Positions 47,922 through 57,864 of a stretch of 64,000 nucleotides of DNA are shown in pieces; within the stretch, counting starts at the first letter, position 1; each line of letters begins with the position of its first letter. The stretch spans positions 5,805,001 through 5,869,000 of the forward strand of contig NZ_CP120737.1 of the NCBI RefSeq assembly GCF_029581195.1, in the 5' to 3' direction. A program made the position numbers and the translations under genes. The stretch is from Solwaraspora sp. WMMD791. Lineage in GTDB: Bacteria > Actinomycetota > Actinomycetes > Mycobacteriales > Micromonosporaceae. The notes beneath the pieces are model-generated. The model was given only the letters and a program-made list of their open reading frames with translations. It did not search any database and was not told the origin of the DNA.

Positions 47922-48890
47922 ATGCGCGCAGTCGACGTGGCGATCGTCGGTGCCGGGCCGACCGGGCTGTTCGCCGCCTACTATGCCGGATTCCGGGGGC
48001 TGTCCACGGCCGTCATCGACGCTCTGCCGTCGCCGGGCGGTCAGGTGGCGGCGATGTACCCGGAGAAAGCGATCTTCGACATCGCCGGGTTCCCGGTCAT
48101 CAAGGGCCGGGAACTGGTGGCGAACCTCGTCGAGCAGGCCGCGCCGTACCAGCCCGAGTACCTGCTCGGCGTCCGCGCCGACACCCTCGATCTGGTCGAC
48201 GGCCGGCCGGTGCTCGGCCTGGCCGACGGCGCGCGGCTGGCCTGCGGCGCGGTGGTGGTCACCGGGGGGATGGGCAGCTTCACCCCTCGGCCGTTGCCGG
48301 CGGCGGCCGGGTTCACCGGCGACGGGATCGTCTACTTCGTGCCCCGGCTCGCCGAACTCGCCGGGCACGACGTGGTGATCGTCGGCGGCGGTGACTCGGC
48401 CTTCGACTGGGCGCTGGCCCTGCAGCCGCTGGCCCGCTCGGTCACCATCGTGCACCGCCGCGACCGCTTCCGGGCCCACGCCGCGACCGTCGAGCGGGTG
48501 CGTGCCCTACCGGTCCGCATCGTCGTCAACGCCCAGCTCACCGCCGTACACGGCACCACCCGGGTGACCGGCGTCGACATCACCACCGGTGACGGCGGCC
48601 CGCAGACCGTGCCGGCGGACACCGTGGTCGCGGCGCTCGGCTTCACCGCCGATCTCGGACCCCTCACGACGTGGGGCCTGGAGCTCGACAAGCGGCACAT
48701 CCGGGTGGACAGCGCGATGGCCACCAACCTGCCCCGGGTCTTCGCCGCCGGGGACATCGCGGACTACCCCGGCAAGGTACGGCTCATCGCGACCGGGTTC
48801 GGCGAGGCGGCCACGGCGGTCAACAACGCCGCCGTGGCCATCGATCCGAGCGCGCACCTGTTTCCCGGTCACTCCTCCGACGGGACCTGA
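47922..48890 (+). CDS. thioredoxin reductase-like ferredoxin-NAD(P)H reductase
   Basis: 322-aa FAD/NAD(P) oxidoreductase. VAIVGAGPTGLFAAYYAGFRG binds FAD, VVIVGGGDSAFDWALAL binds NAD(P)H and VFAAGDIADYPGKVRLIATGFGEAATAVNNA is the C-terminal FAD motif. The CxxC disulfide of thioredoxin reductases is missing, placing it in the TrxR-like ferredoxin/flavodoxin reductase group. Cytoplasmic. ATG 47922 is preceded by GAGAGGT. Electron partner not adjacent. Confidence 0.87.
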   Translation: MRAVDVAIVGAGPTGLFAAYYAGFRGLSTAVIDALPSPGGQVAAMYPEKAIFDIAGFPVIKGRELVANLVEQAAPYQPEYLLGVRADTLDLVDGRPVLGLADGARLACGAVVVTGGMGSFTPRPLPAAAGFTGDGIVYFVPRLAELAGHDVVIVGGGDSAFDWALALQPLARSVTIVHRRDRFRAHAATVERVRALPVRIVVNAQLTAVHGTTRVTGVDITTGDGGPQTVPADTVVAALGFTADLGPLTTWGLELDKRHIRVDSAMATNLPRVFAAGDIADYPGKVRLIATGFGEAATAVNNAAVAIDPSAHLFPGHSSDGT

Positions 48891-49013
48891 CCGCCCGCCA
48901 CCACCACCGCCACCGCTGCCGGCACCAATGTCGGCACCAATGTCGGCACCGGCACCGGCGTCGGTGCCCGAGTCGGCGTCTGCATCGGCGCCCGAGTCGG
49001 CGTCGGCTCAGGC
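48891..49013. repeat. low-complexity intergenic tract between convergent genes
   Basis: 123 bp composed of degenerate 12-15 bp repeats such as GGCACCAATGTC (two perfect copies) and GGCTCAGGCTCAGG. No gene supported; lies between the flavoprotein and glpX stop codons. Confidence 0.6.
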
Positions 49014-50054
49014 TCAGGCTCCGGCGTCGAGCTCGGCGATCGGTCGGCCGTCGAAGTCGACCGCCGAGTAGAGCGCCAGTTTCTCCAACCGGTGGTAGGA
49101 GTCGATGACCCGGATCGTGCCACTCTTGGACCGCATCACGATCGACTGCGTGTAGGCACCGCCGGCCCGGTACCGCACGCCGCGCAGCAGGTCGCCGGAG
49201 GTCACGCCGGTGGCGACGAAGAAGCAGTTGTCGCCGGTCACCAGGTCGTCGGTGTCCAGCACCCGGTCGAGGTCGTGCCCGGCGGCGACGGCCCTGTCCC
49301 GTTCGTCCTCGTCACGGGGCCAGAGCTTGCCCTGGATCGCCCCGCCCATGCACTTGAGCGCGCAGGCGGCGGTGATCCCCTCCGGGGTGCCGCCGATGCC
49401 CATCAGCACGTCGACGTCCGACTCGTCGCGGGCGGCGGAGATCGCCCCGGCGATGTCACCGTCGGAGAGGAAGTGGATCTGGGCGCCGGCGTCGCGGACC
49501 TGCCGGACCAGTTCGCCGTGGCGTTCCCGGTCGAGGACGCTCACCGTCACGTCGGAGACGCTGGACTTCTTCACCTTGGCGATCCGGCGCAGGTTCTCCC
49601 GCACTCCGGCGTCGATGTCGATGACGTCGGCACAGTCCGGGCCGACGGCCAGCTTCTCCATGTAGAACACGGCGCTCGGGTCGAACATCGCGCCCCGCTC
49701 GGCGACCGCGAGCACGGCGAGGGCGTTCGGCATGCCCTTGCTCATCAACGTGGTGCCGTCGATCGGGTCGACCGCGACGTCCACCTCGGGGCCGGTGCCG
49801 TCGCCGACCTGCTCGCCGTTGTACAGCATGGGGGCGTTGTCCTTCTCGCCCTCGCCGATCACCACCACCCCGCGCATCTGGATCGAGTTGATCAGTTTGC
49901 GCATCGCGTCGACGGCGGCGCCGTCGCCGCCCTCCTTGTCGCCACGACCCACCCAACGGCCGGCGGCCATCGCGGCGGCCTCGGTGACCCGGACCAGGTC
50001 CAGGGCCAGGTTGCGGTCGAGATTCTGCGGCTGTCGGGTACGGGCTTCGGGCAT
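49014..50054 (-). CDS. glpX: class II fructose-1,6-bisphosphatase
   Basis: 346 aa, the GlpX enzyme that dephosphorylates fructose-1,6-bisphosphate in gluconeogenesis. Motifs: [83 protein letters not shown] at 50052-50054 has AGGAGGAG 6 nt upstream. Divergent from a DUF4245 gene, the same pairing as Rv1099c/Rv1100 in mycobacteria. Confidence 0.95.
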   Translation of the reverse strand: MPEARTRQPQNLDRNLALDLVRVTEAAAMAAGRWVGRGDKEGGDGAAVDAMRKLINSIQMRGVVVIGEGEKDNAPMLYNGEQVGDGTGPEVDVAVDPIDGTTLMSKGMPNALAVLAVAERGAMFDPSAVFYMEKLAVGPDCADVIDIDAGVRENLRRIAKVKKSSVSDVTVSVLDRERHGELVRQVRDAGAQIHFLSDGDIAGAISAARDESDVDVLMGIGGTPEGITAACALKCMGGAIQGKLWPRDEDERDRAVAAGHDLDRVLDTDDLVTGDNCFFVATGVTSGDLLRGVRYRAGGAYTQSIVMRSKSGTIRVIDSYHRLEKLALYSAVDFDGRPIAELDAGA

Positions 50055-50244
50055 CGGGGCTCCTCCTCGCGACGGTGCGGGGCGTGGGCCCTGGCTCGCG
50101 GCGGTTGTCGGCGGGTGCGTGCCGACCCCGCCCCGGCCGGCGCCAGGTCCTGGAAGAATCCTGGCACGTCCGGCTGCGGGCGTGCCGGTGCGGGTGCACC
50201 GGGGCCCCACGCGGCGGACCGTCGTGGGCTGGGACGATGGAGCG

Positions 50245-50868
50245 ATGGACGCAGCCGAGCCGACCGCCGGGGCCGCCGCGCAGCGAGCTGCCGGGGCCGC
50301 CACCACCCCCAGCGCCGGACCGACCACCGGTGCGACGCGCGGCGGCGGTGACCGGTCGGGGCGCTCACCCCGGGACATGGCGCTGTCGCTGGCCGTCCTG
50401 CTGGTGCCGATCCTGCTGGTGTTCGTCGGGTACCAGGTCTTTCTGGGTGGCGACGAGCCGGTGGAGATTGACCCGGGCCCGGCGTACGAACAGGCCCGGT
50501 CGGCCGGCGAGTTCCCGGTGCTGGAGCCGGCCGGCCTGGGCCCGGACTGGCATCCGGTGAGTGCCGCGTACCGGCCGGCGGGCTCCGAGGGGCCGACCCT
50601 GCGGGTCGGCTACGTCACCGCCGACGGCGGGGCGCTGCAGCTGGTGCAGAGTTCCCGGCCGGTCCCGCAGCTGCTGGTGGCGGAGCTGACGTCGACCGCG
50701 CAGCCGCAGGGCCAGGTCCAGATCGGGGCCGCGACCTGGCAGTGGTACGCGGCCCGGCCTGGCGAACGCGCACTGGTGTGGCTGACCCCGCAGCGCAGCG
50801 TCCTGCTGGTCGGCAGCGCGACGGAGAGCGAGTTCACCGCGTTGGCCGCCGCACTCGCCGTACGGTGA
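50245..50868 (+). CDS. DUF4245 membrane-anchored protein
   Basis: 207 aa. A ~45-residue Ala/Thr-rich cytoplasmic segment, one transmembrane helix ([24 protein letters not shown]), then the extracytoplasmic DUF4245 domain ([60 protein letters not shown]). Conserved beside glpX in actinobacteria. Function unknown. Confidence 0.87.
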   Translation: MDAAEPTAGAAAQRAAGAATTPSAGPTTGATRGGGDRSGRSPRDMALSLAVLLVPILLVFVGYQVFLGGDEPVEIDPGPAYEQARSAGEFPVLEPAGLGPDWHPVSAAYRPAGSEGPTLRVGYVTADGGALQLVQSSRPVPQLLVAELTSTAQPQGQVQIGAATWQWYAARPGERALVWLTPQRSVLLVGSATESEFTALAAALAVR

Positions 50869-50938
50869 GGCCCCGGCCGGTCGGCCCCGCGCGCGGGCGG
50901 GAAACCGGTTGCGGGGCCCGGGTGGCAGACTCAACGGG

Positions 50939-51604
50939 GTGAGCGACGTGGCCGCATCGTCGGTGGATGGTGAGCTGGAGAGCATCAGCCTCGTGGAGCT
51001 GGCCGTGCGGCGGCTGCGTCGCGAGATCCTCAGCGGCAAGACCGACCCGGGGGAGCGGCTCGTCGAGGAGCACCTGACCCGCCGGCTCGGGATCAGCCGG
51101 GCACCACTGCGCGAGGCGCTGCGTCTGCTCGCCCAGCAGGGCCTGGTGGAGCACGTACCACGACGCGGGGTGCGGGTCGCGACCCTGTCCGACCGGGACG
51201 TCCAGGAGCTGTACGCGGTCCGCGACGTCCTGGAGCGGTACGCCGTGGAGACGGCGCTGCCGGTGCGTCGGGCCGGCGTACTCGGCGGGCTGCGGGCGGC
51301 GATCGAGGAGATGCGGCTGGCGACGGCGGTCGCCGACCGGCTGCGCATCGCCGAGGCGCACCGGCGGTTCCACGTCGAGCTGGTCGGCCTGGCCGGCAAC
51401 CAGCAGCTGACCGCCGTCTACGAGTCGGTGCTGGTGAAGCTGCAGCTGTACATGGCGATCAACCTGCGCCGGGAGGCCGAGGTGGCGCAGCCGGTCGACG
51501 GCGTACACCGGCACGAGCGGCTGCTGGCCGCGATCGAGGCGGGCGACCCGGCGGTGGTGCTGCGGGAGCTGGCCGCCCACGGAGCCCGAACGTACCTCGG
51601 CTGA
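50939..51604 (+). CDS. GntR-family (FCD) transcriptional regulator
   Basis: 221 aa. Winged helix at residues ~18-80 (ELAVRRLRREILSGKTDPGERLVEEHLTRRLGISRAPLREALRLLAQQGLVEHVPRRGVRV) and an FCD ligand-binding domain with the expected His residues (AEAHRRFHVELVGLAGN, HRHERLLAAIEAGD). GTG at 50939 follows CAGACT by 7 nt. It heads the hydrolase operon at 51763-53602 after 158 bp and is the likely regulator of it. Confidence 0.88.
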   Translation: MSDVAASSVDGELESISLVELAVRRLRREILSGKTDPGERLVEEHLTRRLGISRAPLREALRLLAQQGLVEHVPRRGVRVATLSDRDVQELYAVRDVLERYAVETALPVRRAGVLGGLRAAIEEMRLATAVADRLRIAEAHRRFHVELVGLAGNQQLTAVYESVLVKLQLYMAINLRREAEVAQPVDGVHRHERLLAAIEAGDPAVVLRELAAHGARTYLG

Positions 51605-51762
51605 CCAGCCCGGACCTTCTGTGGCCCGCAGAACCCGGACCTCCTACGGCTGACCAGCTCCGCCATCGCCCGGCCGGCTACGGCGTCACACGCTCGTTAC
51701 CGCAGAAGGCGCTGCCGGAAACAGTGCGGTCGACAATCGACTGTACTGACGAAGGAGGCGCG

Positions 51763-52452
51763 ATGGCCCGCATCGGTCCGGTCAAGGCCGACCCCTACCT
51801 CTGGCCGTACGACGGCGCCGCGCCGGTCGAGCGCACCGCGCTGCTCTGCATCGACTGGCAGACCGACTTCTGCGGCCCCGGCGGCTACGTCGACGCCATG
51901 GGCTACGACATCAGCCTCACCCGGGCCGGCCTGCCGGCCACCGCCCGGCTGCTGGCCCACGCCCGCTCCCTCGGCATGCTCGTGGTGCACACCCGCGAAG
52001 GGCACGCGCCGGACCTGTCCGACCTGCCGGCCAACAAGAAGTGGCGGTCGGCCCGCATCGGTGCCGAGATCGGCGGCGCCGGCCCGTGCGGCCGGATCCT
52101 GATCAAGGGTGAGCCCGGCTGGGAGATCGTGCCCGAGGTCGCCCCGGTGGCCGGCGAGGTGATCGTCGACAAGCCCGGCAAGGGCGCGTTCTACGCCACC
52201 AACCTCGACCTGGTCCTGCGTACCCACGGGATCACCCACCTGATCCTCACCGGGATCACCACCGACGTATGCGTGCACACGACGATGCGCGAGGCCAACG
52301 ACCGCGGCTACGAGTGCCTGATCCTGTCCGACTGCACCGGCGCCACCGACCCGGGCAACCACACCGCCGCCCTGCACATGGTCACCATGCAGGGCGGGGT
52401 ATTCGGCGCCGTCGCCACCGCCGACGACGTCATCGCGGCGACCGAGCGGTGA
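51763..52452 (+). CDS. isochorismatase-family cysteine hydrolase A (biuret hydrolase-like)
   Basis: 229 aa. Catalytic triad Asp-Lys-Cys seen as [26 protein letters not shown] and [25 protein letters not shown]. The [11 protein letters not shown] and [13 protein letters not shown] segments are typical of biuret/ureidoacrylate-type amidohydrolases. ATG 51763 has AAGGAGG 4 nt upstream. Its stop overlaps the start of a paralogue. Probable function: hydrolysis of a ureido or biuret-like C-N bond. Confidence 0.85.
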   Translation: MARIGPVKADPYLWPYDGAAPVERTALLCIDWQTDFCGPGGYVDAMGYDISLTRAGLPATARLLAHARSLGMLVVHTREGHAPDLSDLPANKKWRSARIGAEIGGAGPCGRILIKGEPGWEIVPEVAPVAGEVIVDKPGKGAFYATNLDLVLRTHGITHLILTGITTDVCVHTTMREANDRGYECLILSDCTGATDPGNHTAALHMVTMQGGVFGAVATADDVIAATER

Positions 52453-53150
52453 GCAGGCCCGTGGCACACCGCCATCTGCTGCGGGTGCCGGCCCGGCCGG
52501 CGCCGTACACGTTCGAACCTGCCACCACCGCGCTGCTCGTCATCGACATGCAGCGCGACTTCCTGGAGCCGGGTGGCTTCGGCGAGAGCCTCGGCAACGA
52601 CGTCAGCCAGCTGCGGCGCACGATCGACCCGCTGCGCCGGGTGCTGGCCACCGCCCGCGCGCTCGGGTTGACCGTGGTGCACACCCGCGAAGGCCACCTG
52701 CCCGACCTGTCCGACTGTCCGCCCGCGAAGCGCCAACGTGGGGCACCGAGCCGGCGCATCGGTGACCTCGGACCGTACGGGCGGATCCTGATCCGTGGCG
52801 AGTACGGCCACGACATCGTCGACGAGCTCGCGCCGGTCCCCGGCGAGCCGGTGATCGACAAGCCGGGCAAGGGCGCCTTCTACGCCACCGACCTCGACGG
52901 CCTGCTCGGCGAACGGTCGATCACCAGTCTGCTGGTCACCGGCGTCACCACCGAGGTCTGCGTGCATACCACCGTGCGCGAAGCCAACGACCGCGGCTAC
53001 GAGTGCCTGGTGCTCGCCGACTGCGTAGGCTCGTACTTTCCGCAGTTCCACACCGTCGGGCTGGAGATGATCGCCGCGCAGGGTGGCATCTTCGGCTGGG
53101 TCGCCGAGTCGACCGACCTGCTCGCCGCCCTCGGGCCGGCCACCCCGTGA
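52449..53150 (+). CDS. isochorismatase-family cysteine hydrolase B
   Basis: 233 aa, paralogue of the preceding protein with the same triad ([47 protein letters not shown]). The GTG start overlaps the upstream TGA (GTGA), and its own stop overlaps the next GTG. The substrate-binding middle region ([30 protein letters not shown]) differs, suggesting a related but distinct substrate, or a hetero-oligomer with hydrolase A. Confidence 0.85.
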   Translation: MSRPVAHRHLLRVPARPAPYTFEPATTALLVIDMQRDFLEPGGFGESLGNDVSQLRRTIDPLRRVLATARALGLTVVHTREGHLPDLSDCPPAKRQRGAPSRRIGDLGPYGRILIRGEYGHDIVDELAPVPGEPVIDKPGKGAFYATDLDGLLGERSITSLLVTGVTTEVCVHTTVREANDRGYECLVLADCVGSYFPQFHTVGLEMIAAQGGIFGWVAESTDLLAALGPATP

Positions 53151-53602
53151 GCGCCGAGGTGAACCGGCCGGACGGGTACGCCGAGGTGAACCGGCCGGAC
53201 GTGTGCGCCGAGGTCCGGGAGGCCTTCGACAGCTACGAGAAGGCCCTGGTCGACAACGACGTCGCGGCGATCGTCGGCTGGTTCTGGTCGTCGGAGCACA
53301 CGGTGCGCTTCGGCATCGCCGACCGCCAGTACGGCATCGACGAGCAGCGCGCCTGGCGGGCGGCGCAACCGCCGTTGCCGCCCGGCCGACGGCTGTACGA
53401 GGTACGGGTGACCACCTTCGGTGCCGACTTCGCCGTGGTCACCTGCCGGTTCGACTACCCCGGTGGCGCCGTCCACCCCGGCCGGCAGTCCCAGACCTGG
53501 GTACGCGGTCCCGCCGGCTGGCGCATCGTCAGCGCCCACGTCTCCCAACCCGCCGCGATCTTGCACCTATCGACCGATAACTCGGACATATCTTCGCGAT
53601 AA
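53147..53602 (+). CDS. AtzH/HpxZ-like NTF2-fold protein
   Basis: 151 aa. Core [55 protein letters not shown] ... [22 protein letters not shown] matches the AtzH-like/HpxZ family; AtzH is a partner of the amidase AtzE in 1-carboxybiuret hydrolysis and HpxZ is tied to oxalurate breakdown. No AtzE-type amidase is adjacent here. The N-terminus carries a 27-bp in-frame duplication ([18 protein letters not shown]), and the last ~13 residues are encoded by a palindromic repeat. Start GTG overlaps the previous TGA. Confidence 0.8.
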   Translation: MSAEVNRPDGYAEVNRPDVCAEVREAFDSYEKALVDNDVAAIVGWFWSSEHTVRFGIADRQYGIDEQRAWRAAQPPLPPGRRLYEVRVTTFGADFAVVTCRFDYPGGAVHPGRQSQTWVRGPAGWRIVSAHVSQPAAILHLSTDNSDISSR

Positions 53603-53611
53603 GTGCAAGAT
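53558..53611. repeat. palindromic REP-like element covering a gene end
   Basis: 15-bp arms ATCTTGCACCTATCG (53558-53572) and CGATAAGTGCAAGAT (53597-53611), 14/15 complementary, with a 24-bp centre. The stop codon of the AtzH-like gene (53600-53602) lies in the right arm; xseB ends at 53622. Confidence 0.6.
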
Positions 53612-53621
53612 CTCGGCGATG

Positions 53622-53900
53622 TCAGGCGTCGGTGGTCGTCCGGGACTGGCGGGCGGTGTCGAGGCGCTGACGGGCACCGTCGAGCCAGCGTTGGCAGATG
53701 CCGGCGAGCTGCTCGCCGCGTTCCCACAGCGCCAGCGACTCCTCCAACGACGTACCGCCGGACTCCAGCCGCTCCACCACCGAGGCCAGCTCGGCGCGGG
53801 CCTGCTCGTAGCTCAACGATTCCGCCGCCGCGACCACTTCGCCGGTCGACCGCTCGGTGGCTGCCTTCTTCGTACTCAACTGGGTTGCCTCGTCAATCAC
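53622..53900 (-). CDS. xseB: exodeoxyribonuclease VII small subunit
   Basis: 92 aa. The conserved core [44 protein letters not shown] is diagnostic of XseB. GTG at 53898-53900 overlaps the end of xseA by 8 nt. Forms the accessory subunit that binds the XseA helical region for bidirectional single-strand DNA digestion. Confidence 0.93.
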   Translation of the reverse strand: MIDEATQLSTKKAATERSTGEVVAAAESLSYEQARAELASVVERLESGGTSLEESLALWERGEQLAGICQRWLDGARQRLDTARQSRTTTDA

Positions 53901-55122
53901 GTCGGGCGGCGACGGCCGGCAGGTCGCCGCCAGCGAGCCGGAGCCGCAGCGGGTCACCGGCGGCCACGTCGTCGGGGGAGCGGACCACCTGACCGGCGGC
54001 GTCCTGCACGATCGCGTACCCCCGGTCGAGGGTCGCCGCCGGCGACAGCGCCCGCAGCCGGGCCAGGGTGTGCCCGAGCTCGGCGGTGCCGGCGGCGAGC
54101 CGGTGGGCCACACAGCGGGTGGCCCGGTCACGCAGCGCGTCGACCTCACCGGCCCGGCCGTCGAGCAGCACCTGCGGGCGGGCCAGCACCGGCCGGGACC
54201 GCACCATCTCCAGCCGGTGCGACTCCCGGTCGAGCATGCCGAGCACCGCGCGGTCCAGCCGGTGCCGGGCCAGGGCGATCAGCCGCTGCTCCTCGGCCAG
54301 ATCCGGCACCAGCCGCTTCGCGGCGTCGGTCGGGGTGGAGGCGCGCACGTCGGCCACGTAGTCCAGCAGCGGGGTGTCCGTCTCGTGGCCGATCGCGCTG
54401 ACCACCGGGGTCCGGCAGCGGAACACCGCCCGGCACAGCGCCTCGTCGGAGAAGGGCAGCAGATCCTCGACGCTGCCGCCGCCCCGGGCGACGACGATCA
54501 CGTCGATCGACGGGTCTGCGTCGAGCACGGCGAGCGCGTCGAGCATCTGCGACACCGCCGTGGGGCCCTGGACGGCGACGTTGACCACCCGGAAGTCGAC
54601 CGCAGGCCAGCGGCGGCGGGCATTGGTCAGCACGTCCCGCTCGGCGGCCGACGCCCGACCGGTGATCAGGCCGATCCGCTGCGGCAGGAACGGCGGGCGG
54701 CGTTTGCGGGCCCGGTCGAACAGCCCTTCGGCGGCCAGCAGCCGCTTCAGCTTCTCCAACCGGGCCAGCAGTTCACCCAGACCGACCTGGCGGATCTCGT
54801 CGGCGCGCAGGCTCAGCGTGCCCCGGGCCGGGTAGAACTCCGGCTTGGCGCGCAGCACCACCCGGGCGCCGTCGGCCAGCTCCGGGGCACCGGCGTCGAG
54901 CACGTCCCGGTGGGTGGTGACGGTCAGACTCAGGTCGGCTGCCGGATCCCGCAGGGTCAGGAACACCGTGGTCGCGCCGGGCCGGCGGCTGATCTGCGCG
55001 ACCTGGCCGTCGACCCAGACCCAGCCGAGCCGGCCGATCCAGGCGCTGATCTTCTGGCTGACCACCCGGACCGGCCACGGATCGTCCGCGGTGCTGCGCG
55101 GCGTCGTCTCGGTGTCGGTCAC
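53893..55122 (-). CDS. xseA: exodeoxyribonuclease VII large subunit
   Basis: 409 aa. OB-fold N-terminus (residues ~20-115, [32 protein letters not shown]), catalytic domain with [44 protein letters not shown] and [29 protein letters not shown], then a helical C-terminal region. GTG at 55120-55122 follows TACCCT by 6 nt. Overlaps xseB; divergent from ispH, an arrangement conserved in actinobacteria. Confidence 0.95.
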   Translation of the reverse strand: MTDTETTPRSTADDPWPVRVVSQKISAWIGRLGWVWVDGQVAQISRRPGATTVFLTLRDPAADLSLTVTTHRDVLDAGAPELADGARVVLRAKPEFYPARGTLSLRADEIRQVGLGELLARLEKLKRLLAAEGLFDRARKRRPPFLPQRIGLITGRASAAERDVLTNARRRWPAVDFRVVNVAVQGPTAVSQMLDALAVLDADPSIDVIVVARGGGSVEDLLPFSDEALCRAVFRCRTPVVSAIGHETDTPLLDYVADVRASTPTDAAKRLVPDLAEEQRLIALARHRLDRAVLGMLDRESHRLEMVRSRPVLARPQVLLDGRAGEVDALRDRATRCVAHRLAAGTAELGHTLARLRALSPAATLDRGYAIVQDAAGQVVRSPDDVAAGDPLRLRLAGGDLPAVAARRD

Positions 55123-55236
55123 CCGGCCAGGGTACGGGCGGACCCCGACAGCGCCGTCGCGCCCTGCCGCTCATGGACTGCGCGCCCTGCCGCTCGCGCT
55201 CTGCCGTCCGGGCGGACGGCACGTAGACTCGGGCGG

Positions 55237-56244
55237 GTGAGCGAGCGTGAGGCGAATCCGGTCCGACCCAAGCGGGTGCTGCTGGCCAACCCCCGGGGCT
55301 ACTGCGCCGGGGTCGACCGGGCGGTGCAGACCGTCGAGGAGGCGCTGAAGCTGTACGGTGCCCCGGTCTACGTCCGCAAGCAGATCGTGCACAACAAGCA
55401 CGTCGTCTCGACCCTGGAGGCCCAGGGGGCGATCTTCGTCGAGGAGAACGAGGAGGTCCCGCACGGGGCGACCGTGGTGTTCTCCGCCCACGGTGTCGCC
55501 CCCGAGGTGCACGAGCAGGCCCGGGAGCGCTCGTTGAAGGCGATCGACGCGACCTGCCCGCTGGTGACCAAGGTGCACCAGGAGGCCCGCCGGTTCGCCG
55601 CCCAGGACTACGACATCCTGCTCATCGGGCACGAAGGCCACGAAGAGGTGATCGGCACCTCAGGCGAGGCGCCGGCGCACATCCAGCTGGTCGACGGCCC
55701 GGCCGACGCCGACTCGGTCACCGTACGGGACCCGGAGAAGGTCGTCTGGCTGTCCCAGACCACGCTGTCGGTGGACGAGACGATGGAGACCGTTGCGCGG
55801 CTCAAGCGCCGGCTGCCGATGCTGCAGTCACCGCCGACCGACGACATCTGCTACGCCACCCAGAACCGCCAGCAGGTGGTCAAGCAGTTCGCGGCGCAGT
55901 GCGACGTGATGCTGGTGGTCGGGTCCCGCAACTCGTCGAACTCGGTCCGGCTGGTCGAGGTGGCGCTCGACGCCGGCGCGCGGTCCGGTCATCTGATCGA
56001 CTACGCCGCCGAGATCGACGACGCCTGGCTGGTCGGCGCGACGACGGTCGGGCTGACCTCCGGCGCCAGCGTGCCCGACGAGCTGGTGCAGCAGGTGGTC
56101 GACCACCTCGCCGCGCGCGGTTTCACCGACCTGGAGACGGTCACCACGGTCGAGGAGACGATCACCTTCTCGCTCCCGTCCGAGCTGCGGCGGGACATGA
56201 AGGCGGCGGCTGCGGGAACGGACGTCCGCGCCGCCGCGTCCTAG
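55237..56244 (+). CDS. ispH: 4-hydroxy-3-methylbut-2-enyl diphosphate reductase
   Basis: 335 aa, last enzyme of the MEP isoprenoid pathway. The three [4Fe-4S] cysteines lie in [25 protein letters not shown] and [11 protein letters not shown]; catalytic Glu and His residues ([17 protein letters not shown]) and [10 protein letters not shown] are present. GTG at 55237 is 7 nt after TAGACT (55224-55229), so leaderless. Supplies IPP/DMAPP that the prenyl transferase at 40265 uses. Confidence 0.96.
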   Translation: MSEREANPVRPKRVLLANPRGYCAGVDRAVQTVEEALKLYGAPVYVRKQIVHNKHVVSTLEAQGAIFVEENEEVPHGATVVFSAHGVAPEVHEQARERSLKAIDATCPLVTKVHQEARRFAAQDYDILLIGHEGHEEVIGTSGEAPAHIQLVDGPADADSVTVRDPEKVVWLSQTTLSVDETMETVARLKRRLPMLQSPPTDDICYATQNRQQVVKQFAAQCDVMLVVGSRNSSNSVRLVEVALDAGARSGHLIDYAAEIDDAWLVGATTVGLTSGASVPDELVQQVVDHLAARGFTDLETVTTVEETITFSLPSELRRDMKAAAAGTDVRAAAS

Positions 56245-56249
56245 ATCAT

Positions 56250-56699
56250 ATGAGAGCGACTCGGATCGGCGTACCGCTGCTGTTGGTCTGTCTGACGCTG
56301 GCGTCGGGGTGCGGCGCCAGCGGGCCCGGCACCGAGCCGGACCCGACCGACCCCGCGCCGACCACGGCCGTGACTTCGCCGCCGACCACGGCCGCGCCCT
56401 CGACGTCGGCCCCGACGCCACCGAGTGGAGGAGTCACCGTGAGTCCGACCCCGCAGACCCCGGGTCCGCCGGAGGACCTGCCGACCGGCTCCGCCCGGCC
56501 GATGACCCTGACCGGTACGGTGCAGCCCGGCGTCGAGCACAACTGCTTCCTGCTGGACGGCTACCTGCTGGTGGGCGGGCCGGCGGACCTGGTCCGGGCC
56601 GGTGCCCGGGTGCGGGTCACCGGGCACGTCCAGCGCGACCTGATGACCACCTGCCAGCAGGGCGTCCCGTTCGTGGTGCAGCGGGTCGAACCGGCCTGA
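56250..56699 (+). CDS. lipoprotein with OB-like C-terminal domain
   Basis: 149 aa. Signal peptide with lipobox LASGC (Cys at residue 21), a ~50-residue Pro/Thr-rich linker, and a compact domain (MTLTGTVQPGVEHNCFLLDGYLLVGGPADLVRAGARVRVTGHVQRDLMTTCQQG) resembling an OB-fold with two Cys. Begins 5 bp after the ispH stop and could be co-transcribed. Function unknown. Confidence 0.78.
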   Translation: MRATRIGVPLLLVCLTLASGCGASGPGTEPDPTDPAPTTAVTSPPTTAAPSTSAPTPPSGGVTVSPTPQTPGPPEDLPTGSARPMTLTGTVQPGVEHNCFLLDGYLLVGGPADLVRAGARVRVTGHVQRDLMTTCQQGVPFVVQRVEPA

Positions 56700-56818
56700 G
56701 CCGGGATCACCTCGGCCGGACCGACGCAGGGTCGGCACCCCTGGCGACGATGAATTCACCGCGCGTGCCCAGGTTGACCGGGCCGCCCTCGTGCATCATC
56801 ATCTCCCCCTGAGGTGAG

Positions 56819-57754
56819 GTGGTCCTCGCCCGGGCACAGACAAGGGCTAAGACGCTGATTAATCGGACCTGGACGTTCGCCAAGCACCACACGCCGAGTC
56901 CCGTGCGTATCGCGGTGCGGTGGACGATGCTGGAGACGCGGAACGCGCGAAGCCGCCTGACGGTTCCGGTGGTGGCGCGGTGCGAGTACGACAACGTCTA
57001 TCACTGTACGGTGCGCAAGACGGCCAGCCAGTGGGTCAAGGCGCTCGTCAGCGATCCGGTGGTGTACCGCTACTCCGGGCTGTTGCCCTTCGACCAGCGG
57101 GTGCACCGGCGGCGCTACCCCGACGCGATCCCGCCCGGCCGGATGGCCTCGTCGCTCTTCGTCGGGTACAAGCGTTTCAGCGCCATCCCCAAGCCCGACA
57201 AGTACCGGGCGTTCTTCATCACCCGGGACCCGCGTGACATCGTCGTCTCCGGCTACTTCTCCCTGCGGAATTCGCACACCCCGATGGGCGACATCCTGCA
57301 CCACCGCAAGATCCTCCAGGAGCTTCCGCGAAAGGAAGGCCTGCTGTACGTCATCAAGCACCTCAAGGACACCAACCTCTTCTCGGCGCTGCGCTCCTGG
57401 GTGGTCGCGCCCCCTGCGGAGACTTACCGGCTGTTCAAGTACGAGGACCTCACCGGTGAGCGGCAGGTCGACGAGGTCGACCAGTTGATGCGCCACTGCG
57501 GGATCGTCCTGCCGCCGGCCGAGTTGACGGCGCTGCTCGACCGGCACGGGTTCGCCCGGATGCGCAAGACCCGCCTGGAGACCGAGGCGAAGGCCCACTA
57601 CCGCAAGGGCAAGGCCGGCGACTGGCTCAACCATTTCGACGACGACATCTACGAGGCGTTCGTCGCGGCGACTGGTGATCTCGTCGAGCGGTGTGGCTAT
57701 CCCAGCCGCGAGGAGGCGCTGCGCGCCCGCGAACAGGACCGGACCGAGGCGTAG
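56819..57754 (+). CDS. sulfotransferase domain protein
   Basis: 311 aa. PAPS-binding motifs are visible: 5'-phosphosulfate loop region VRKTASQWVKALV near residue 63 and the 3'-phosphate motif FFITRDPRDIVVSGYFSLRNSH near residue 132. The C-terminal W-L/K-G-K-x2-DW pattern (RKGKAGDWLNHF) is also typical. GTG start at 56819 with a weak GAGGTGAG site. It stands alone, with no PAPS-synthesis or glycan genes nearby. Acceptor unknown; an envelope or secreted carbohydrate or natural product is plausible. Confidence 0.85.
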   Translation: MVLARAQTRAKTLINRTWTFAKHHTPSPVRIAVRWTMLETRNARSRLTVPVVARCEYDNVYHCTVRKTASQWVKALVSDPVVYRYSGLLPFDQRVHRRRYPDAIPPGRMASSLFVGYKRFSAIPKPDKYRAFFITRDPRDIVVSGYFSLRNSHTPMGDILHHRKILQELPRKEGLLYVIKHLKDTNLFSALRSWVVAPPAETYRLFKYEDLTGERQVDEVDQLMRHCGIVLPPAELTALLDRHGFARMRKTRLETEAKAHYRKGKAGDWLNHFDDDIYEAFVAATGDLVERCGYPSREEALRAREQDRTEA

Positions 57755-57814
57755 CGGTCGTAGCCGGGTCGCCGCGACCTGGCGGTTCCCGCGCCCACCG
57801 GCCAGCTGAATGCG

Positions 57815-57850
57815 AGTTGGGGCCCATCCCGTACGGGATGGGCCCCAACT
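57815..57850. terminator. 36-bp perfect palindrome, bidirectional terminator
   Basis: Starts AGTTGGGGCCCATCCCG and continues as its exact complement; lies between the convergent sulfotransferase and subtilase stop codons. Confidence 0.8.
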
Positions 57851-57864
57851 GCGATGGGAAGGCG

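Noticed and set aside
48869-49123. Minus-strand 84-codon frame at the end of glpX
   Set aside because: It consists of the low-complexity tract plus out-of-frame glpX sequence.
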